A stretch of DNA of 64,000 nt from Fremontodendron californicum (GCA_030761205.1 JAULJL010000018.1:15086501-15150500); one strand, 5' to 3'; counted from the first letter of the stretch, positions 35,626 to 49,794 are shown. A program made the numbers and translations. Notes: generated by a model from the sequence alone, not told the origin.

Positions 35626-36234
35626 TACAGTCATATTATATCATAATGGCATAAGCATCACCAGATCATACTAGGCCTTCGTGGCAGTTATACATCATAC
35701 ATCACTTAGATACACCAGTTTACAAAATATAAAGTACATATACATCATACACAAAATGCGTAGGACCCATGATACCCTAGTGATTGCAAAATGTATCCCA
35801 CCATCGCCAGTGCTTACCATGTCCTGGGTCAATCCGCTTACCACAATTATATGAGCGGCTAGCTATCCGAAACTTGGGAAAAGCTGGGTCTATTAAGATC
35901 TGAAAAAGAATGAAAATAAACAGAGTGAGCCGAAAGACTCAGTGAGCATAAGGTTACTAGGAGGAGTACTTGAAAGTTTTGTATTTCATTTCTTAACTAT
36001 TAAAGCATAAACATGACATATCAAGTATGACTAATTAATCGAAAAGTAATATTTAAAAATTATTCCGGGACTTATAAAAATTATTTGTCCCTTATGAAAT
36101 ATTCTATGCTGAGTGCTGAATATAAATAGGCCATAGGCCAGCCAAAATCGATAGCCAAAATATTTTACAATCGATTTTACGTGTATACCTCTATAATTAT
36201 CATTTAGCGAATTTTCATGACTATAACATCAAAA

Positions 36235-36713
36235 CATCCTGGACTTATACCAGTCCGTAGTATTTGTCATTCCGGACTATCTTGTCCATATCATCCCGGA
36301 CTCATCCTGTCCGTATCATCCCGGACTCATCCTGTCCGTACCATCCCGGACTTATCCTGTCCGTACAAAATAGAATCCCGGACATCACCCTGTCCATAAA
36401 ACAATAGCATCCCGAATATCACCCTGTCCGTACAACAATAGCATCCCGGACATCACCCTGTCCGTAAAATAATAGCATCCAGGACATCACCCTGTCCGTA
36501 AAACAATAGAATCCCGAATGTTACCATATCCGTACAATAATAGCATCTCAGACATCACCCTATCCGTAAAACAATAGCATCCCGGACATCACCCTGTCCG
36601 TACAACAATAGCATCCCGGACATCACCCTGTCCGTAAAACAATAGCATCCCGGACATCACCCTGTCCGTAAAACAATAGAATCCCGGACGTTACCCTGTC
36701 CGTACAATAATAG
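36235..36713. repeat. Hairpin-forming 25/34-bp minisatellite in LTR1
   Basis: A few 25-bp units (catcccggactcatcctgtc plus cgtat) precede ten 34-bp units of the type catcccggacatcaccctgt plus ccgtaaaacaatag. Each unit has the inverted pair CGGAC and GTCCG around an 8-base loop, so a single strand could form a row of small hairpins. Confidence 0.88.
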
Positions 36714-38931
36714 CATGATATATTAAATTTGTTTGTCATATTAAATGATTTATATAATATGCTAGGTAACAGCTTCTACACTAGCATATTTCTACTTATG
36801 TTTTCAAGCATTACAATTTCACTTAGACATTTTATCAAACAACTTGTGTGCATAACATTTAATCTGCAATGCCTAACTATCCTTAAATACTCAACCATCC
36901 TATACAATATTATTCATCAACCAATTTCATAAATTAGCAACCATAATGCCTCAAACACAATTCCATGCTATTTTTTCATTAATCCGACAAGTACAATCAT
37001 AATCTACCTTGTTATGACATCTTAATTAAGAATATCTGAGCATTTCATATAGCTCACAATCATTATCATTCAACTCTACAATACTTACCTCATGTAACCA
37101 TATTAACACTACACTTACGCCATTAATCCGCGTAAGGTTTAAAACTTACCGTTTCCGTGATCCGAGCAATCTTTCGTGTTTCAGTATTCGTATCAATCAA
37201 CAATGCATAGAAAACAACAACTACCTCCTAAATTAACCTAAATACTCACAGTGTTATTTCGAGTATTAAAGCGGCACTTTCGTGACTTTGTCGCGATCCC
37301 AGGCGAACTCCACGATACGGGTACCTACGACATCGTCAAGATATTTTGTAAATATTTTACAACTACGGGACACTCAAATTCCGATTATTTATAATAGTTA
37401 GCTGATATCCAAAAAAATTCAGCTTAAATTTTTTTTTTACAAATAAATTTTTACACTTAGCTCGGATTAAAATTTGGAGCAACAATCAAGTAGAAAGTTG
37501 CTCACACGATGACAGCAAAGCTAACGGTGGCCTCGAACAACCAAGGAAGATGGCGGCACCACCTCGTGGGCAAGCTAGGGTTTCGGCCAAACTCGTTTTA
37601 GCCTCTAAATTTTGATTCAAAGCTATCCGATACTAATTTATGGTTTAAGGAGGCAGAGGAACACCTCCCGTGGCGAAAAAAATGGTGGCAACATGGTGGT
37701 TCACCACCACCAATTTTTAGCCCACATGGTTTCTCATAGCTAAAGGCAAAATCTTCAAAATATAACATCAAAATCAAGCTTAGAACATGAAGTTACCTTT
37801 GGGTTTGTGAAATCTTTGAAAATGTTGGTGATCTGCCTAGTAAACGGAGGAGAGAGAAAGCTTGGAAGCAAGCTTCCATGGCTTCCCTTCTTTCTTTCTC
37901 ATTTTTCTGGTTCCTCACGTGAAATTGGGGGTGGAGAAGTCTGATTTTCAGACTTAATAAGTGGGCCATGGTCAAATGGCCATTTTGCCCCTATTTTGTC
38001 TTTTAGTACCTTAGCAGGCCAACCTGAAATTTTAACGTTCGGAAGCCCGTTTTTTCACTTTTCTTGACACAGATATGTTCCAAATATGATAATATACTGA
38101 TCTTCATGTTCGGATAATTTTTTTTGATATCCCGAAACCCAAACCCGGGCCTCGGAGCGCCAAGGGGTCAATATTTTAACTTTTTCGGTTTTAACTCTGA
38201 TTTTTGTTCTGATTTCACCAGTAGCTTGCTAACATCATTTTATGTCTATATTAATCTATTGATCCATTTAAAACCTTTTTCGGACCTTCCCGCGGTCATT
38301 TTTCGGTTTTCCTTCCTTTAGGTTACTTAAGGACTAATACGTTTCAACTCCGTTTTTGATTTTTCTTATCATATTCATAATCCTCATATTTTATAACATA
38401 TGTCCATGTGTTCGGATTAGTTTCAAAAAATCCCGAACCATGTTTTTACGGCAATTTACGCCAGCGTCACTAAATGACGAATTAGACGATTTTAGCTATT
38501 GGATTTGATTTTAATATCCAATTTTTTATCTAAACAACATATTATGATCCTATATGATCACTTAGTTTATTGGTACCATTTACGGACTAAAAAAAAAAGA
38601 AAGGATAAGATTACCAAAATACCCCTGTTCATATTTTACCGATTTTTTTTGCTGATTCATGTTCTAACACTCCCAAATAATGTTATATCACATATCAACA
38701 CTATGTGAAGTTAAATTATCACATTTTACGGACTTTTCCCTATGCTGACTTTTAGTCAATTTGGGGTTAAATCACTTAATCACTCGATTAAACCCCCAAC
38801 TCTACCATTTTTCATACAACATGTGTACCACATGGTAGCCCATCCTTCTATAGGCATTTCAAAGTTTAACCTCGAGCCATCCGCATGTTATAATTGTCTC
38901 GAATTGATCTCGTACTTATGAGGGTATTACA

Positions 38932-39880
38932 ATTCTTCCCCCTTAATAAAATTCATCCTCGAATTTTGCATAAAGTCAACTTATATAAAAGTACAGGTAC
39001 TATCTTTGGCTGTATCACATTAAAATCGTCTGACTTGAATCTCCACATCATAAGTACATGAAATACAGAGTGTACACCACTCATCTCAGGTGATAGGTCT
39101 CACTGAATATCTGAAATGGTCCGATATACCTTGGACTCAGCATGGCCCATCCGCCAAAGCTCATAACACTCTTGAAAGGTGAAACTTTCAAGAATACTTT
39201 ATCACATGCTATTGACATACAACTTCTTCCTACTCTAGCAGTTACTAACATATCTTTGATTAACTACACCTTTTTCTAGGTGTACCGTACCATATCTGAA
39301 CTGAACAACTGATATCCCCTTGTCTTAAATTAACTGACAGGATATTGGCACATCCGGCCATACAATGTCTCGGTCCTAGTTTTGCAATGATCAACAATAA
39401 ACAAACTCGGATCGTAATCCCAATTAGTCAATAAGATAAGCCCAAAACTAGACTGAAATACCAGAAAAGGTATCATCTGCGTACTGTACTGAAACCAGTT
39501 AATATATACAAACTCAATCAATGATAGGTATCGATCCCGATTCTCCTCGGAATCTAGTATATTAACACATAACATGTCCTCAAGGACTGTTCATCTGTCT
39601 GTAAATGAAATACTGTACTAAATCGCAATTGTATTTCAGAAGCTATCTAGAATAATATCCAGAATTTAACTATAAACTTGATGTCTCAATCAAGTACAAT
39701 AAACACGAAAACTTCACAAAGACCTAATCTGGTCTAAATGGAGTCTAGCACACTGACTTATGTTATACGTAATTTTACCCAGAATCAAATGTGCTAATTT
39801 AGTCCGTCTATCGATAATTACTCAAATAACATCACATTCCTTGCCTACCTTAGGCAAGCCTATATCTAGGCCCCATAATG
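38932..39880 (-). pseudogene. Gypsy integrase remnant, internal region 1
   Basis: The minus strand shows integrase fragments in the right order. A core block contains VIIDRRTKLAHL. It is followed by the RDRYLSLIEFVYINWFQ and ETLYGRMCQYPV blocks and a C-terminal block KVSPFKSVMSF then SPRYIGPFQIF (GPY/F-type). A short VHSVFHVLM-like tail lies just before the polypurine tract (complement attcttcccccttaataaaa at 38932). Stops and frameshifts separate the pieces. Integrase would join element DNA to the genome; this copy cannot. Confidence 0.75.
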
Positions 39881-41469
39881 ACTTTATCTCAATCCCATTA
39901 TTATGTATTCAACTTTATAACCAATTTGAATCTCATTATTGTATATTAACTCTGTAGCATTATTGCTGGCTTCTGATGCTCAGCTTAAACTTGCTAGCAC
40001 AGTAAACATTTAATCACCACTCCATAACAATGTGTTCCATACTCTGTCACTATTAGAACTATTTGAACTCACGATAAATCATAACTTTATCACATAAGAA
40101 AAATTGGGTGCCACTTTGAGGATTTTATCTCGAACACCTTCTATCTCGAGAACTACTAATCGATTATATAAATGGGGGGTTTCTCTTACTATTAACTATC
40201 AGTAATATTTTAAAACATTGCCACAATATTGGCTTTATCCAATGATAGAAAAATAATACACTCATAGTCTTTTAATATTTCCAAAATCAATCCTGTTTCA
40301 ATCAATTTTTTTCTTCCTCTGATCACACTACACTTCCGCTGCACAGCTCTGACTCATTCTTTCAACTATACATGCTTAATAAATAACATTGTGTCTCGTA
40401 TGTTTACTACATTCGTTCAATAAACCATTCATTTATACCATATCAATATATGTAACTTCAGACCAACACTATCATCAAATTATACTCAAGTATGCCCTGC
40501 TCCGAGTCCCGTATACTATAGAATTTTAGACAAAGTCTGTAGTATCTATATAAATTTGTATACAGTTTGCGATATCAACACACGTCTCGGGCATAGCCCG
40601 TAATACCATTAAACATTTTGAATACAATCCAAATATTAAATAGCCAGTACTAGGGCAATATGTCTCAATCACGTACAATAACCAAAAAAAACTCCATATT
40701 TCACATATTCGCGAGATTAATGTAATAATTCATGATCAAATCCTTGCATCTAGTTCCACGTGCTAGCACATAACCCGGACAAAGTTCGTGTGGTGATGAT
40801 CTGCTAGGCATAGCCCCTCAATTCATCTAAGATATATGATGATCTCCGCCTGTTAAGGCCCATCATCTTAAACTCAGGAACTAGTGCGAGAATGAAATCT
40901 CAAAACTCCCTGGTGCACTGGGAAAACATAAACATCCACATCCGTATATTTATCCGTCCAGATTACCACTAGGCAACCACAACCATATAATCAATATAAC
41001 CCACTTAGAAACTATACTAGGCTATCATGACTATACCATCAGTTTTATCTGCCTAGGTATGCTACTAGGCTAGCCACAATAAATATACATCAATCTTACG
41101 ACATTGGCATCCATGCCAAATCATATTCTTATCTTGGTTATTTAGGATCTTCCAAGGCTATATATTTTCATTCAAGCATTAAACCAAAACCTTGTAGGCA
41201 TAATAATCACCTTCCTCCTAGGCATTTTCACAAGCACCTTGTGTGTGATTTATAATCCAACTTAAAATATATCCTTTAGCACTCAAATATTACCCAGCCT
41301 ACAAGTTCAGTTTAATATCCAACCACCACCATTTCACAACATCCTTAACATCAATATCAAATCTCGGAACTAGGTCAAAATACTTCAAAGTTTCTTGAAA
41401 TACAACTCAATATATAGTGCTCAAATTAAATGAAATCAGTTTGCCAAAACCAGACTAAAGTTATACCTG
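39881..41469. other. Unrecognised segment between gag and integrase remnants, internal 1
   Basis: About 1.6 kb where protease, RT and RNase H belong. I see no RT or RNase H motif on the minus strand. The sequence contains AT-rich stretches and one gcattttcacaagcac motif (41222-41237). It matches 47166-48757. Confidence 0.5.
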
Positions 41470-42505
41470 TCACCATGGCAGTAGATGCAAAATCACGGGC
41501 TTGTCCTCTATTGCCCATAGTATGTTCTCTGCCTACAGACTGTTGTTCCCTACCCTAGAAACCCTGACCCGTCTGTAATGTTACTAACCTTGCTGATTGC
41601 CCTGGATATGCTATAGCTGGATGTGGAGCTCGCACTGATGGGGATGAACCTGGACCTAATGGGCAATCTCTTCGGAAATGCCCTGGCTTCCCACATCTAT
41701 AACATACACCAGTCGATCACCTTCTCCGACTACAGACTTCCCTATCCCTCAACATCCATGATTCTAGGGTTGTTCTAACCCTTAGTCCATATGGCCTTGT
41801 TTGCCTAGATGTTTGTCTTTCATATCTCACTCTCTCCCGTGACCTATCCTCGAATCGTCTTAACCTCTCGTATTCATGAATTCCTAAATTCCTTTTATTT
41901 TCTGGTAAAAATTCTCGAAGAAGCTGAACACTAAATTCTGACCACTCGAGGGGAGGGTCATCAATCCGCCTTATGGCTACTTAAGAGATATACCATGCAT
42001 GTGCCCTACCATACAGCTGAAATCTTACTAATTCTATGGCTCTAGTCGGCGAGCACCCTAAGCCTACAAATCGTTGGCCGCACTCTTCTAAAAACCTTCT
42101 AGGATCAAAATCGGATTCCACCCCTGCAAAACTAGGTGGTAACGTTCCTCCAAAGTAGGTAAGGTTATATGCTGATAGGGTGTATGTTGTCCCAACAAGA
42201 ACTCATTACTAACAACATTTGGTTGAAGGAATTTGGTCGAACAATCGTGGCTGTCATTGTTCTATCACCAGCCCTACCAGGGCCTGAATATATTAATATG
42301 TTCTGTTTACCAAATCCAACAACTATTCATACGTGTCGTCATCTAATACTACTCCAGCAATCCTATCTATTTCCCTAGTAGCAGACCTACTACTATCCTC
42401 ACTCTGGCCTCTAACCTCAGGGCCAATAAAAATATTATCCAGGACCTCAGGCTCTCGGTCCCCCAATACATCTCTATATCTATGAGATCGTGATCGTGAC
42501 AGCAT
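41470..42505 (-). pseudogene. gag: Gypsy gag, internal region 1, broken
   Basis: Starting at the ATG complementary to 42503-42505 (MLSRSRSHRYRD), the minus strand encodes a gypsy gag. The Retrotrans_gag core is DFDPRRFLEEC, LVRFQLYGRAHAWY and LEWSEFSVQLLREFLPENKR, followed by an arginine-rich linker and a CCHC knuckle CYRCGKPGHFRRDCP (41662-41704). Gag packages the element RNA. The frame is interrupted by several stops, for example after DDDTYE and just before the knuckle. No protease follows it. Confidence 0.85.
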
Positions 42506-42715
42506 TGTATTTTGAAAATAAATATACTGTCTGTAATTCCACAATATTCTCGACACAAATCAAAATGTACTAGCTGGCTTATAGATTACCCGACGTAACC
42601 GCATGTGACGATGGACATCTGTAGGGGCAGTACACTACTTACCGATACCCTAAGATTACCTGTAAGCAATGCACTACTACCCTACCCTTTTTGCAGTCAC
42701 TGACCTCTAGACCAT

Positions 42716-42727
42716 GCTCTGATACCA
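42716..42727 (-). promoter_or_regulatory. Primer binding site (tRNA-iMet type), internal region 1
   Basis: The minus strand reads TGGTATCAGAGC four bases after the LTR2 end GGTGTGACA. This is the common initiator-Met PBS of plant gypsy elements. Confidence 0.88.
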
Positions 42728-42731
42728 TTTT

Positions 42732-45700
42732 TGTCACACCTCAAATTCAGGGCATGTGACCGGCCAGAGACAAGGTATGCCCCTACCTCCGAAGCCTGAA
42801 TATACCCACGAAACCAAATCAAACAAAATTTTGGCATAATCTCGCCCTACATAGGGGTTTGCCACCCAGTCATCAACATTTGCAATGTAATAATCATCAA
42901 CACATGACATCTCGATTTGGATACCTCCGATAGGGAGTAACCAAGATGCCCCGCAGCAGACTCAACCTTTATAACATCTTATATACACACATACAGTCAT
43001 ATTATATCATAATGGCATAAGCATCACCATATCATACTAGGCCTCCGTGGCCGTTATACATCATACATCACTTAGATACACCAGTTTACAAAATATAAAG
43101 TACATATACATCATACACAAAATGCGTAGGACCCATGATACCCTAGTGACTGTAAAATGTATCCCACCATCGCCACTGCTTACCATGTCCTGGTTCAATT
43201 TGCTTACCACAATTATACGAGCGGCTAGCTATCCGAAACCTGGGAAAAGCTGGGTCTATTAAGATCTGAAAAAGAATGAAAATAAACAGAGTGAGTCGAA
43301 TGACTTAGTGAGCATAAGGTTACTAGAAAGAGTACTTGGAAGTTTTGTATTTCAGTTCTTAACTATTAAAGCATAAACATGACATATCAAGTATGACTAA
43401 TTAATCGAAAAGTAATATTTAAAAATTATTCCGGGACTTATAAAAATTATTTGTCCCTTATGAAATCTTCTATGCTGAGTGCTGAATATAAATAGGCCAT
43501 TGGCCAGCCAAAATCGGTAGCCAAAATATTTTACAATCGATTTTACGTGTATACCTCTATAATTATCATTTAGAAAATTTTCATGACTATAACATCAAAA
43601 CATCCTGGACTTATACCAGTCCGTAGTATTTGTCATTCCGGAATATCTTGTCCATATCATCCCGGACTCATCCTGTCCGTATCATTCCAGACTCATCCTG
43701 TCCGTACCATCCCGGAGTCATCCTGTCCGTACAAAATAGCATCCGGACATCACCCTGTCCATAAAACAATAGCATCCCGGACATCACCCTGTCCGTACAA
43801 CAATAGCATCTCGGACATCACCCTGTCCGTAAAACAATAGCATCCAAGACATCACCCTATCCGTAAAACAATAGAATCCCGAACATTACCCTATCTGTAC
43901 AATAATAGCATCCCGGACATCACCCTGTCCGTAAAGCAATAGCATCCCGGACATCACCCTATTCGTACAACAATAGTATCCCGGACATCACCCTGTCCGA
44001 AAAACAATAGCATCCCGGACATCACCCTGTCCGTAAAACAATAGAATCCCGGACAATACCCTGTCCGTACAATAATAGCATGATATATTAAATTTGTTTA
44101 TCTTATTAAATGATTTATATAATTTGCTAGGTAACAGCTTCTAGACTAGTATATTTCTATTTATGTGTTCAAGCATTACGATTTCACTTAGACCTTTTAT
44201 CAAACAACTTGTGTGCATAACATTTAATCTGCAATGTATAACTATCCTTAAATACTCAACCATCCTATACAATATTATTCATCAACCAATTACATAAATT
44301 AGCAACCATAATGCCTCAAACACAATTCCATACTATTTTTTCATTAATCCGACAAGTACAACCATAATCTACCTTGTTATGACATCTTAATTAAGAATAT
44401 CTGAGCATTTCATATAGCTCACAATCATTATCATTCAACTCTACAATACTTACCTCATGTAACCATATTAACACTACACTTACGCCATTAATCCGCGTAA
44501 GGTTTAAAACTTACCGTTTCCATGATCCGAGCAATCTTTCGTGTTTCAGTATTCGTATCAATCAACAATGCATATAAAACGACAACTACCTCCTAAATTA
44601 ACCTAAATACTCACAGTGTTATTTCGAGTATTAAAGCGGCACTTTCGTGACTACGGGACACTCAAATTCCCATTATTTATAATAGTTAGCTGATATCCAA
44701 AAAATTTCAGCTTAAATTTTTTTTTTTTACAAATAAATTTTTACACTTAGCTCGGATTAAAATTTGGAGCAACAATCAACTAGAAAGTTGCTCACACGAT
44801 GACAGCAAAGCTAACGGTGGCCTCGAACAACCAAGGAAGATGGCGGCACCACCTCATGGGCAAGCTAGGGTTTCGGCCAAACTCGTTTTAGCCTCTAAAT
44901 TTTGATTCAAAGCTATCTGATACTAATTTATGGTTTAAGGAGGCAGAGGAACACCTCCCGTGGCGAAAAAAATGGTGGCAACATGGTGGTTCACCACCAC
45001 CAATTTTTAGCCCACATGGTTTCTCATAGCTAAAGGCAAAATCTTCAAAATATAACATCAAAATAAAGCTTAGAACATGAAGTTACTTTTGGGTTTGCGA
45101 AATCTTTGAAAATTTTGGTGATCTGCCTAGTAAACGGAGGAGAGAGAAAGCTTGGAAGCAAGCTTCCATGGCTTTCCTTCTTTCTTTCTCATTTTTATGG
45201 TTCCTCACGTGAAATTGGGGGTGGAGAAGTCTGATTTTCAGACTTAATAAGTGGGCCATGGTCAAATGACCATTTTGCCCCTATTTTATCTTTTAGTACC
45301 TTAGCAGGCCAACATGAAATTTTAACGTTCGGAAGCCCGTTTTTCACTTTTCTTGACACAGATATGTTCCAAATATGATAATATACCGATCTTCATGTTC
45401 GGATAATTTTTTTTGATATCCCGAAACCCAAATCCGGGCCTCGGAGCGCCAACGGGTCAATATTTTAACTTTTTCGGTTTTAACTCCGATTTTTGTTCTG
45501 ATTTCACCAGTAGCTTGCTAACATCATTTTATGTCTATATTAATCTATTGATCCATTTAAAACCTTTTTCGGACCTTCCCGCGGTCATTTTTCGGTTTTC
45601 ATTCTTTTAGGTTACTTAAGGACTAATCTGGTTTCAACTCCGTTTTTGATTTTTCTTGTCATATTCATAATCCTCATTTGTTATAACATATGTCCATGTG

Positions 45701-46217
45701 TTCGGATTAGTTTCAAAAAATCCCGAACCATGTTTTTACGACAATTTACGCCAGCGTCACTAAATGACTAATTAGAAGATTTTAGCTATCAGATTTGATT
45801 TTGATATCCAATTTTTGATCTAAACATCATATTATGATCCTATATGATCACTTAGTCCATTAGTACCATTTACGGACTAAAAAAAATGGGTAAAATTACC
45901 AAAATACCCCTATTCATATTTTACCGATTTTTTTTGCTGATTCATGTTCTAACACTCCCAAATAATGTTATATCACATATCAACACTATGTGAAGTTAAA
46001 TTATCATATTTTACGGACTTTTCCCTATCCTGACTTTTAGTTAATTTGGGGTTAAATCACTTAATCACTCGATTAAACCCCCAACTCTACCATTTTTCAT
46101 ACAACATGTGTACCACATGGTAGCCCATCCTTTCTATAGGCATTTCAAAGTTTAACCTCGAGCCATCCGCATGTTATAATTGTATCGAATTGATCTCGTA
46201 CTTCCGAGGGTATTACA
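42732..46217 (-). repeat. Gypsy LTR2 (middle, 3486 bp)
   Basis: Same boundaries as LTR1. It differs by a 77-bp deletion at 44652 flanked by act in the intact LTRs. The minisatellite is at 43601-44078 with ten 34-bp units. It adjoins both a PBS (left) and a polypurine tract (right) and is therefore shared by both internal regions. Confidence 0.92.
43601..44078. repeat. Hairpin minisatellite in LTR2
   Basis: Same 25- and 34-bp units as in LTR1, ten of the longer type, with private substitutions such as ccctattcgtac. Confidence 0.88.
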
Positions 46218-47165
46218 ATTCTTCCCCCCTTAATAAAATTCGTCCTCGAATTTTGCATAAAGTCAACTTATATAAAAGTACAGGTACTATCTTTGGCTGT
46301 ATCACATTAAAATCGTCTGACTTGAATCTCCACATCATAAGTACATGAAACACAGAGTGTACACCACTTATCTCAGTGATAGGTCTCACTGAATATCTGA
46401 AATGGTCCGATATACCTTGGACTCAGCATGGCCCATCTGCCAAAGCTCATAACACTCTTGAAAGGTGAAACTTTCAAGAATACTTTATCACATGCTATTG
46501 ACATACAAATTCTGCCTACTCTAGCAGTTACTAACATATCTTTGATTAACTACACCTTTTTCTAGGTGTACCGTACCATATCTGAACTGAACTGAACAAC
46601 TGATATCCGCTTGTCTTAAATTAACTGACAGGATATTGGCACATCCGGCCATACAATGTCTCCGTCCTAGTTTTGCAATGATCAACAATAAACAAACTCG
46701 AATCGTAATCCCAATTAGTCAGTAAGATAAGCCCAAAACTAGACAGAAATACCAGAAAAGGTATCATCTGCATACTGTACTGAAAACAGTTAATATATAC
46801 AAACTCAATCAATGATAGGTATCGATCTCGATTCTCCTCGGAATCTAGTATATTAACACGTAACGTGTCCTCAAGGACTATTCATCTGTCTGTAAATGAA
46901 ATACTGTACTAAATCGCAATTGTATTTCAGAAGCTACCTAGAATAATCTCCAGAATTTAACTGTAAACTTGATGTCTCAATCAAGTACAATAAACACGAA
47001 AACTTCACAAAGACCTAATCTGGTCTAAATGGAGTCTAGCACACTGACTTATGTTATACGTAATTTTACCCGGAATCAAGTGTGCTAATTTAGTCTGTCT
47101 ATCGACAATCACTCAAATAACATCACATTCCTTGCCTACCTTAGGCAAGCCTATATCTAGTCTGT
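46218..47165 (-). pseudogene. Gypsy integrase remnant, internal region 2
   Basis: Copy of 38932-39880 with the same decayed blocks (an IEFVYINCFQ segment and ETLYGRMCQYPV at 46621-46812). Its core differs by a small replacement near 47158. It has the same missing residues and stops. Confidence 0.75.
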
Positions 47166-48757
47166 CTATCTCAATCCCATTATTATGTATTCAACTTTAT
47201 AACCTATTTGAATCTCATTATTGTATATTAACTCTGTAGCATTATTGCTTGCTTCTGATGCTCAGCTTAAACCTGCTAGCACAGTAAACATTTAATCACC
47301 ACTCCGTAACAATGTGTTCCATACTCTGTCACTATTAGAACTATTTGAGCTCATGATAAATCATAACTTTATCGAGGTACAACACATAAGAAAAATTGGG
47401 TGCCACTTCGAGGATTTTACCTCGAACACCTTCTATCTCGAGAACTACTAATCGATTATATAAATTGGGGGTTTCACTTACTATTAACTATCAGTAATAT
47501 TTTAAAACATTGCCACAATATTGGCTTTATCCAATGATAGAAAAATAATACACTCATAGTCTTTTAATATTTCCAAAATCAATCCTGTTTCAATCAATTT
47601 TGTTTTCCTCTGATCACACTACACTTCCACTGCACAGCTCTGACTCATTCTTTCAACTATACATGCTTAATAAATAACATTGTGTCTCGTATGTTTACTA
47701 CATTCGTTCAATAAACCATTCAGTTATACCATATCAATAGATGTAACTTCAGACCAACACTATCATCAAATTATACTCAAGTATGCCCTGCACCGAGTAC
47801 CGTATACTATAGAATTTTAGACAAAGTCTATAGTATCTATATAAATTTGTATACAGTTTGCGATATCAAACGTCTCGGGCATAGCCCGTAATACCATTAA
47901 ACATTTTGAATACAATCCAAATATTAAATAGCCAGTACTAGGGCAATATGTCTCAATCACGTACAATAACCAAAAAAAACTCCATATTTCACATAGTCAC
48001 GAGATTAATGTAATAATTCATGATCAAATCCCTCGCATCTAGTTCCACGTGCTAGCACATAACCCGGACAAAGTTCGTGTGGTGATGATCTGCTAGGCAT
48101 AGCCCCTCAATTCATCTAAGATATATGATGATCTCCGCCTGTTAAGGCCCATCATCTTAAACTCAGGAACTAGTGCGAGAATGAAATCTCAAAACTCCCT
48201 GGTGCACTGGGAAAACATAAACATCCACATTCGTATATTTATCCGTCTAGATTGCCACTAGGCAACAACAACCATATAATCAATATAACCCACTTAGAAA
48301 CTATACTAGGCTATCATGACTATATCATCAGCTTTATCTGCCTAGGTATGCTACTAGGCTAGCCACAATAAATATACATCAATCTTACGACATAGGCATC
48401 CATGCCAAATCATATTCTTATCTTGGTTATTTAGGATCTTCCAAGGCTATATATTTTCATTCAAGCATTAAACCAAAACCTTGTAGGCATAATAATCGCC
48501 AACCTCCTAGGCATTTTCACAAGCACCTTGTGTGTGATTTATAATCCAACTTAAAATATATCCTTTAGCACTCAAATATTACCCAGCCTACAAGTTCAGT
48601 TTAATATCCAAGCACCACCATTTCACAACATCCTCAACATCAATATCAAATCTCGGAACTAGGTAGAAATACTTCAAATATTCTTGAAATACAACTCCAT
48701 ATATAGTGCTCAAATTAAATGAAATCAAATTGCCAAAACCAGACTAAAGTTATACCT
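47166..48757. other. Unrecognised segment between gag and integrase remnants, internal 2
   Basis: Copy of 39881-41469, with gcattttcacaagcac at 48511-48526. No RT-type motif seen. Confidence 0.5.
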
Positions 48758-49794
48758 GTCACCATAGCAGTAGATGCAAAATCACGGGCTTGTCCTCTAT
48801 TGCCCATAGTATGTTCTCTGCCTACAGACTGTTGTTCCCTACCCTAGGAACCCTGACCCGTCTGTAATATTAATAACCCTGCTGATTGCCCTGGATATGC
48901 TATAGCTGGATGTGGAGCTCGCACTGATGGGGATAAACCTGGACCTAATGGGCAATCTCTCCTGAAATGCCCTGGCTTGCCACATCTATAACATACACCA
49001 GTTGATCACCTTCTCCGACTACAGACTTCTCTATCCCTCAACATCCATGATTCTAGGGTTGTTCTAACCCTTAGTCCATATGGCCTTGTTTGCCTAGATG
49101 TTTTTCTTTCATATCTCACTCTCTCCCGTGACCTATCCTAGAATCGTCTTAACCTCTCATTTTCATGAATTCCTAAATCCCTTTCATTTTCTGGTAAAAA
49201 TTCACGAAGAAGCTCAACACTAAATTCTGACCACTCGAGGGGAGGGTCATCAATCCGCCTTATGGATACTAAAGAGATATACCATGCATGTGCCCTACCA
49301 TACAGCTGAAATCTTACTAATTGTGTGGCTCTAGTCGGCGAGCACCCTAAGCCTACACACCGTTGGTCGCACTCTTCTAAAAACCTTCTAGGATCAAAAT
49401 CGGATTCCACCCCTGCAAAACTAGGTGGTAACGTTCCTCCAAAGTAGGTAAGGTTATATGCTGATAGGGTGTATGTTGTCCCAACAACAACTCATTACTA
49501 ACAACATCTGGTTGAAGGAATTTGGTTGAACAATCTTGGCTTTCATTGTTCTATCACCAGCCCTACCATGGCCTGAATATATTAATATGTTCTGTTTACC
49601 AAATCTAACAACTATTCATATGTGTCGTCATCTAATACTACTCCAGCAATCCTATCTATTTCCCTAGTAGCAGACCTAGTACTATCCTCACTATGGCTTC
49701 TAACCTCAGGGCGAATAAAAATATTATCCAGGACCTCAGGCTCTCGGTCCCCCAATACGTCTCTATATCAATGAGATCGTGATCGTGACAGCAT
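48758..49794 (-). pseudogene. gag: Gypsy gag, internal region 2, broken
   Basis: Homologous to 41470-42505. The longest open piece (49138-49410) covers the Retrotrans_gag core (DFDPRRFLEEC to LREFLPENERD), ending in a stop after ENERLRRF where copy 1 continues. The CCHC knuckle is intact in sequence at 48951-48993. Its stops only partly overlap those of copy 1, so the two have decayed separately since duplication. Confidence 0.85.

Larger units (their letters stand above)
35366..38931 (-). repeat. Gypsy LTR1 (3566 bp)
   Basis: Starts TGTCACACCTCAAATTC and ends GAGGGTATTACA on the plus strand. It contains the CGGAC/GTCCG minisatellite (36235-36713). The 77 bp at 37288-37364 are missing from LTR2. 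The 60-67-codon ORFs inside repeat in all three LTRs and are not genes. Confidence 0.92.

Noticed and set aside
36235..36713. CRISPR-like regularly spaced repeats
   Set aside because: Units are contiguous 25/34-bp minisatellite copies without unique spacers, inside plant LTRs, with no cas-type genes.
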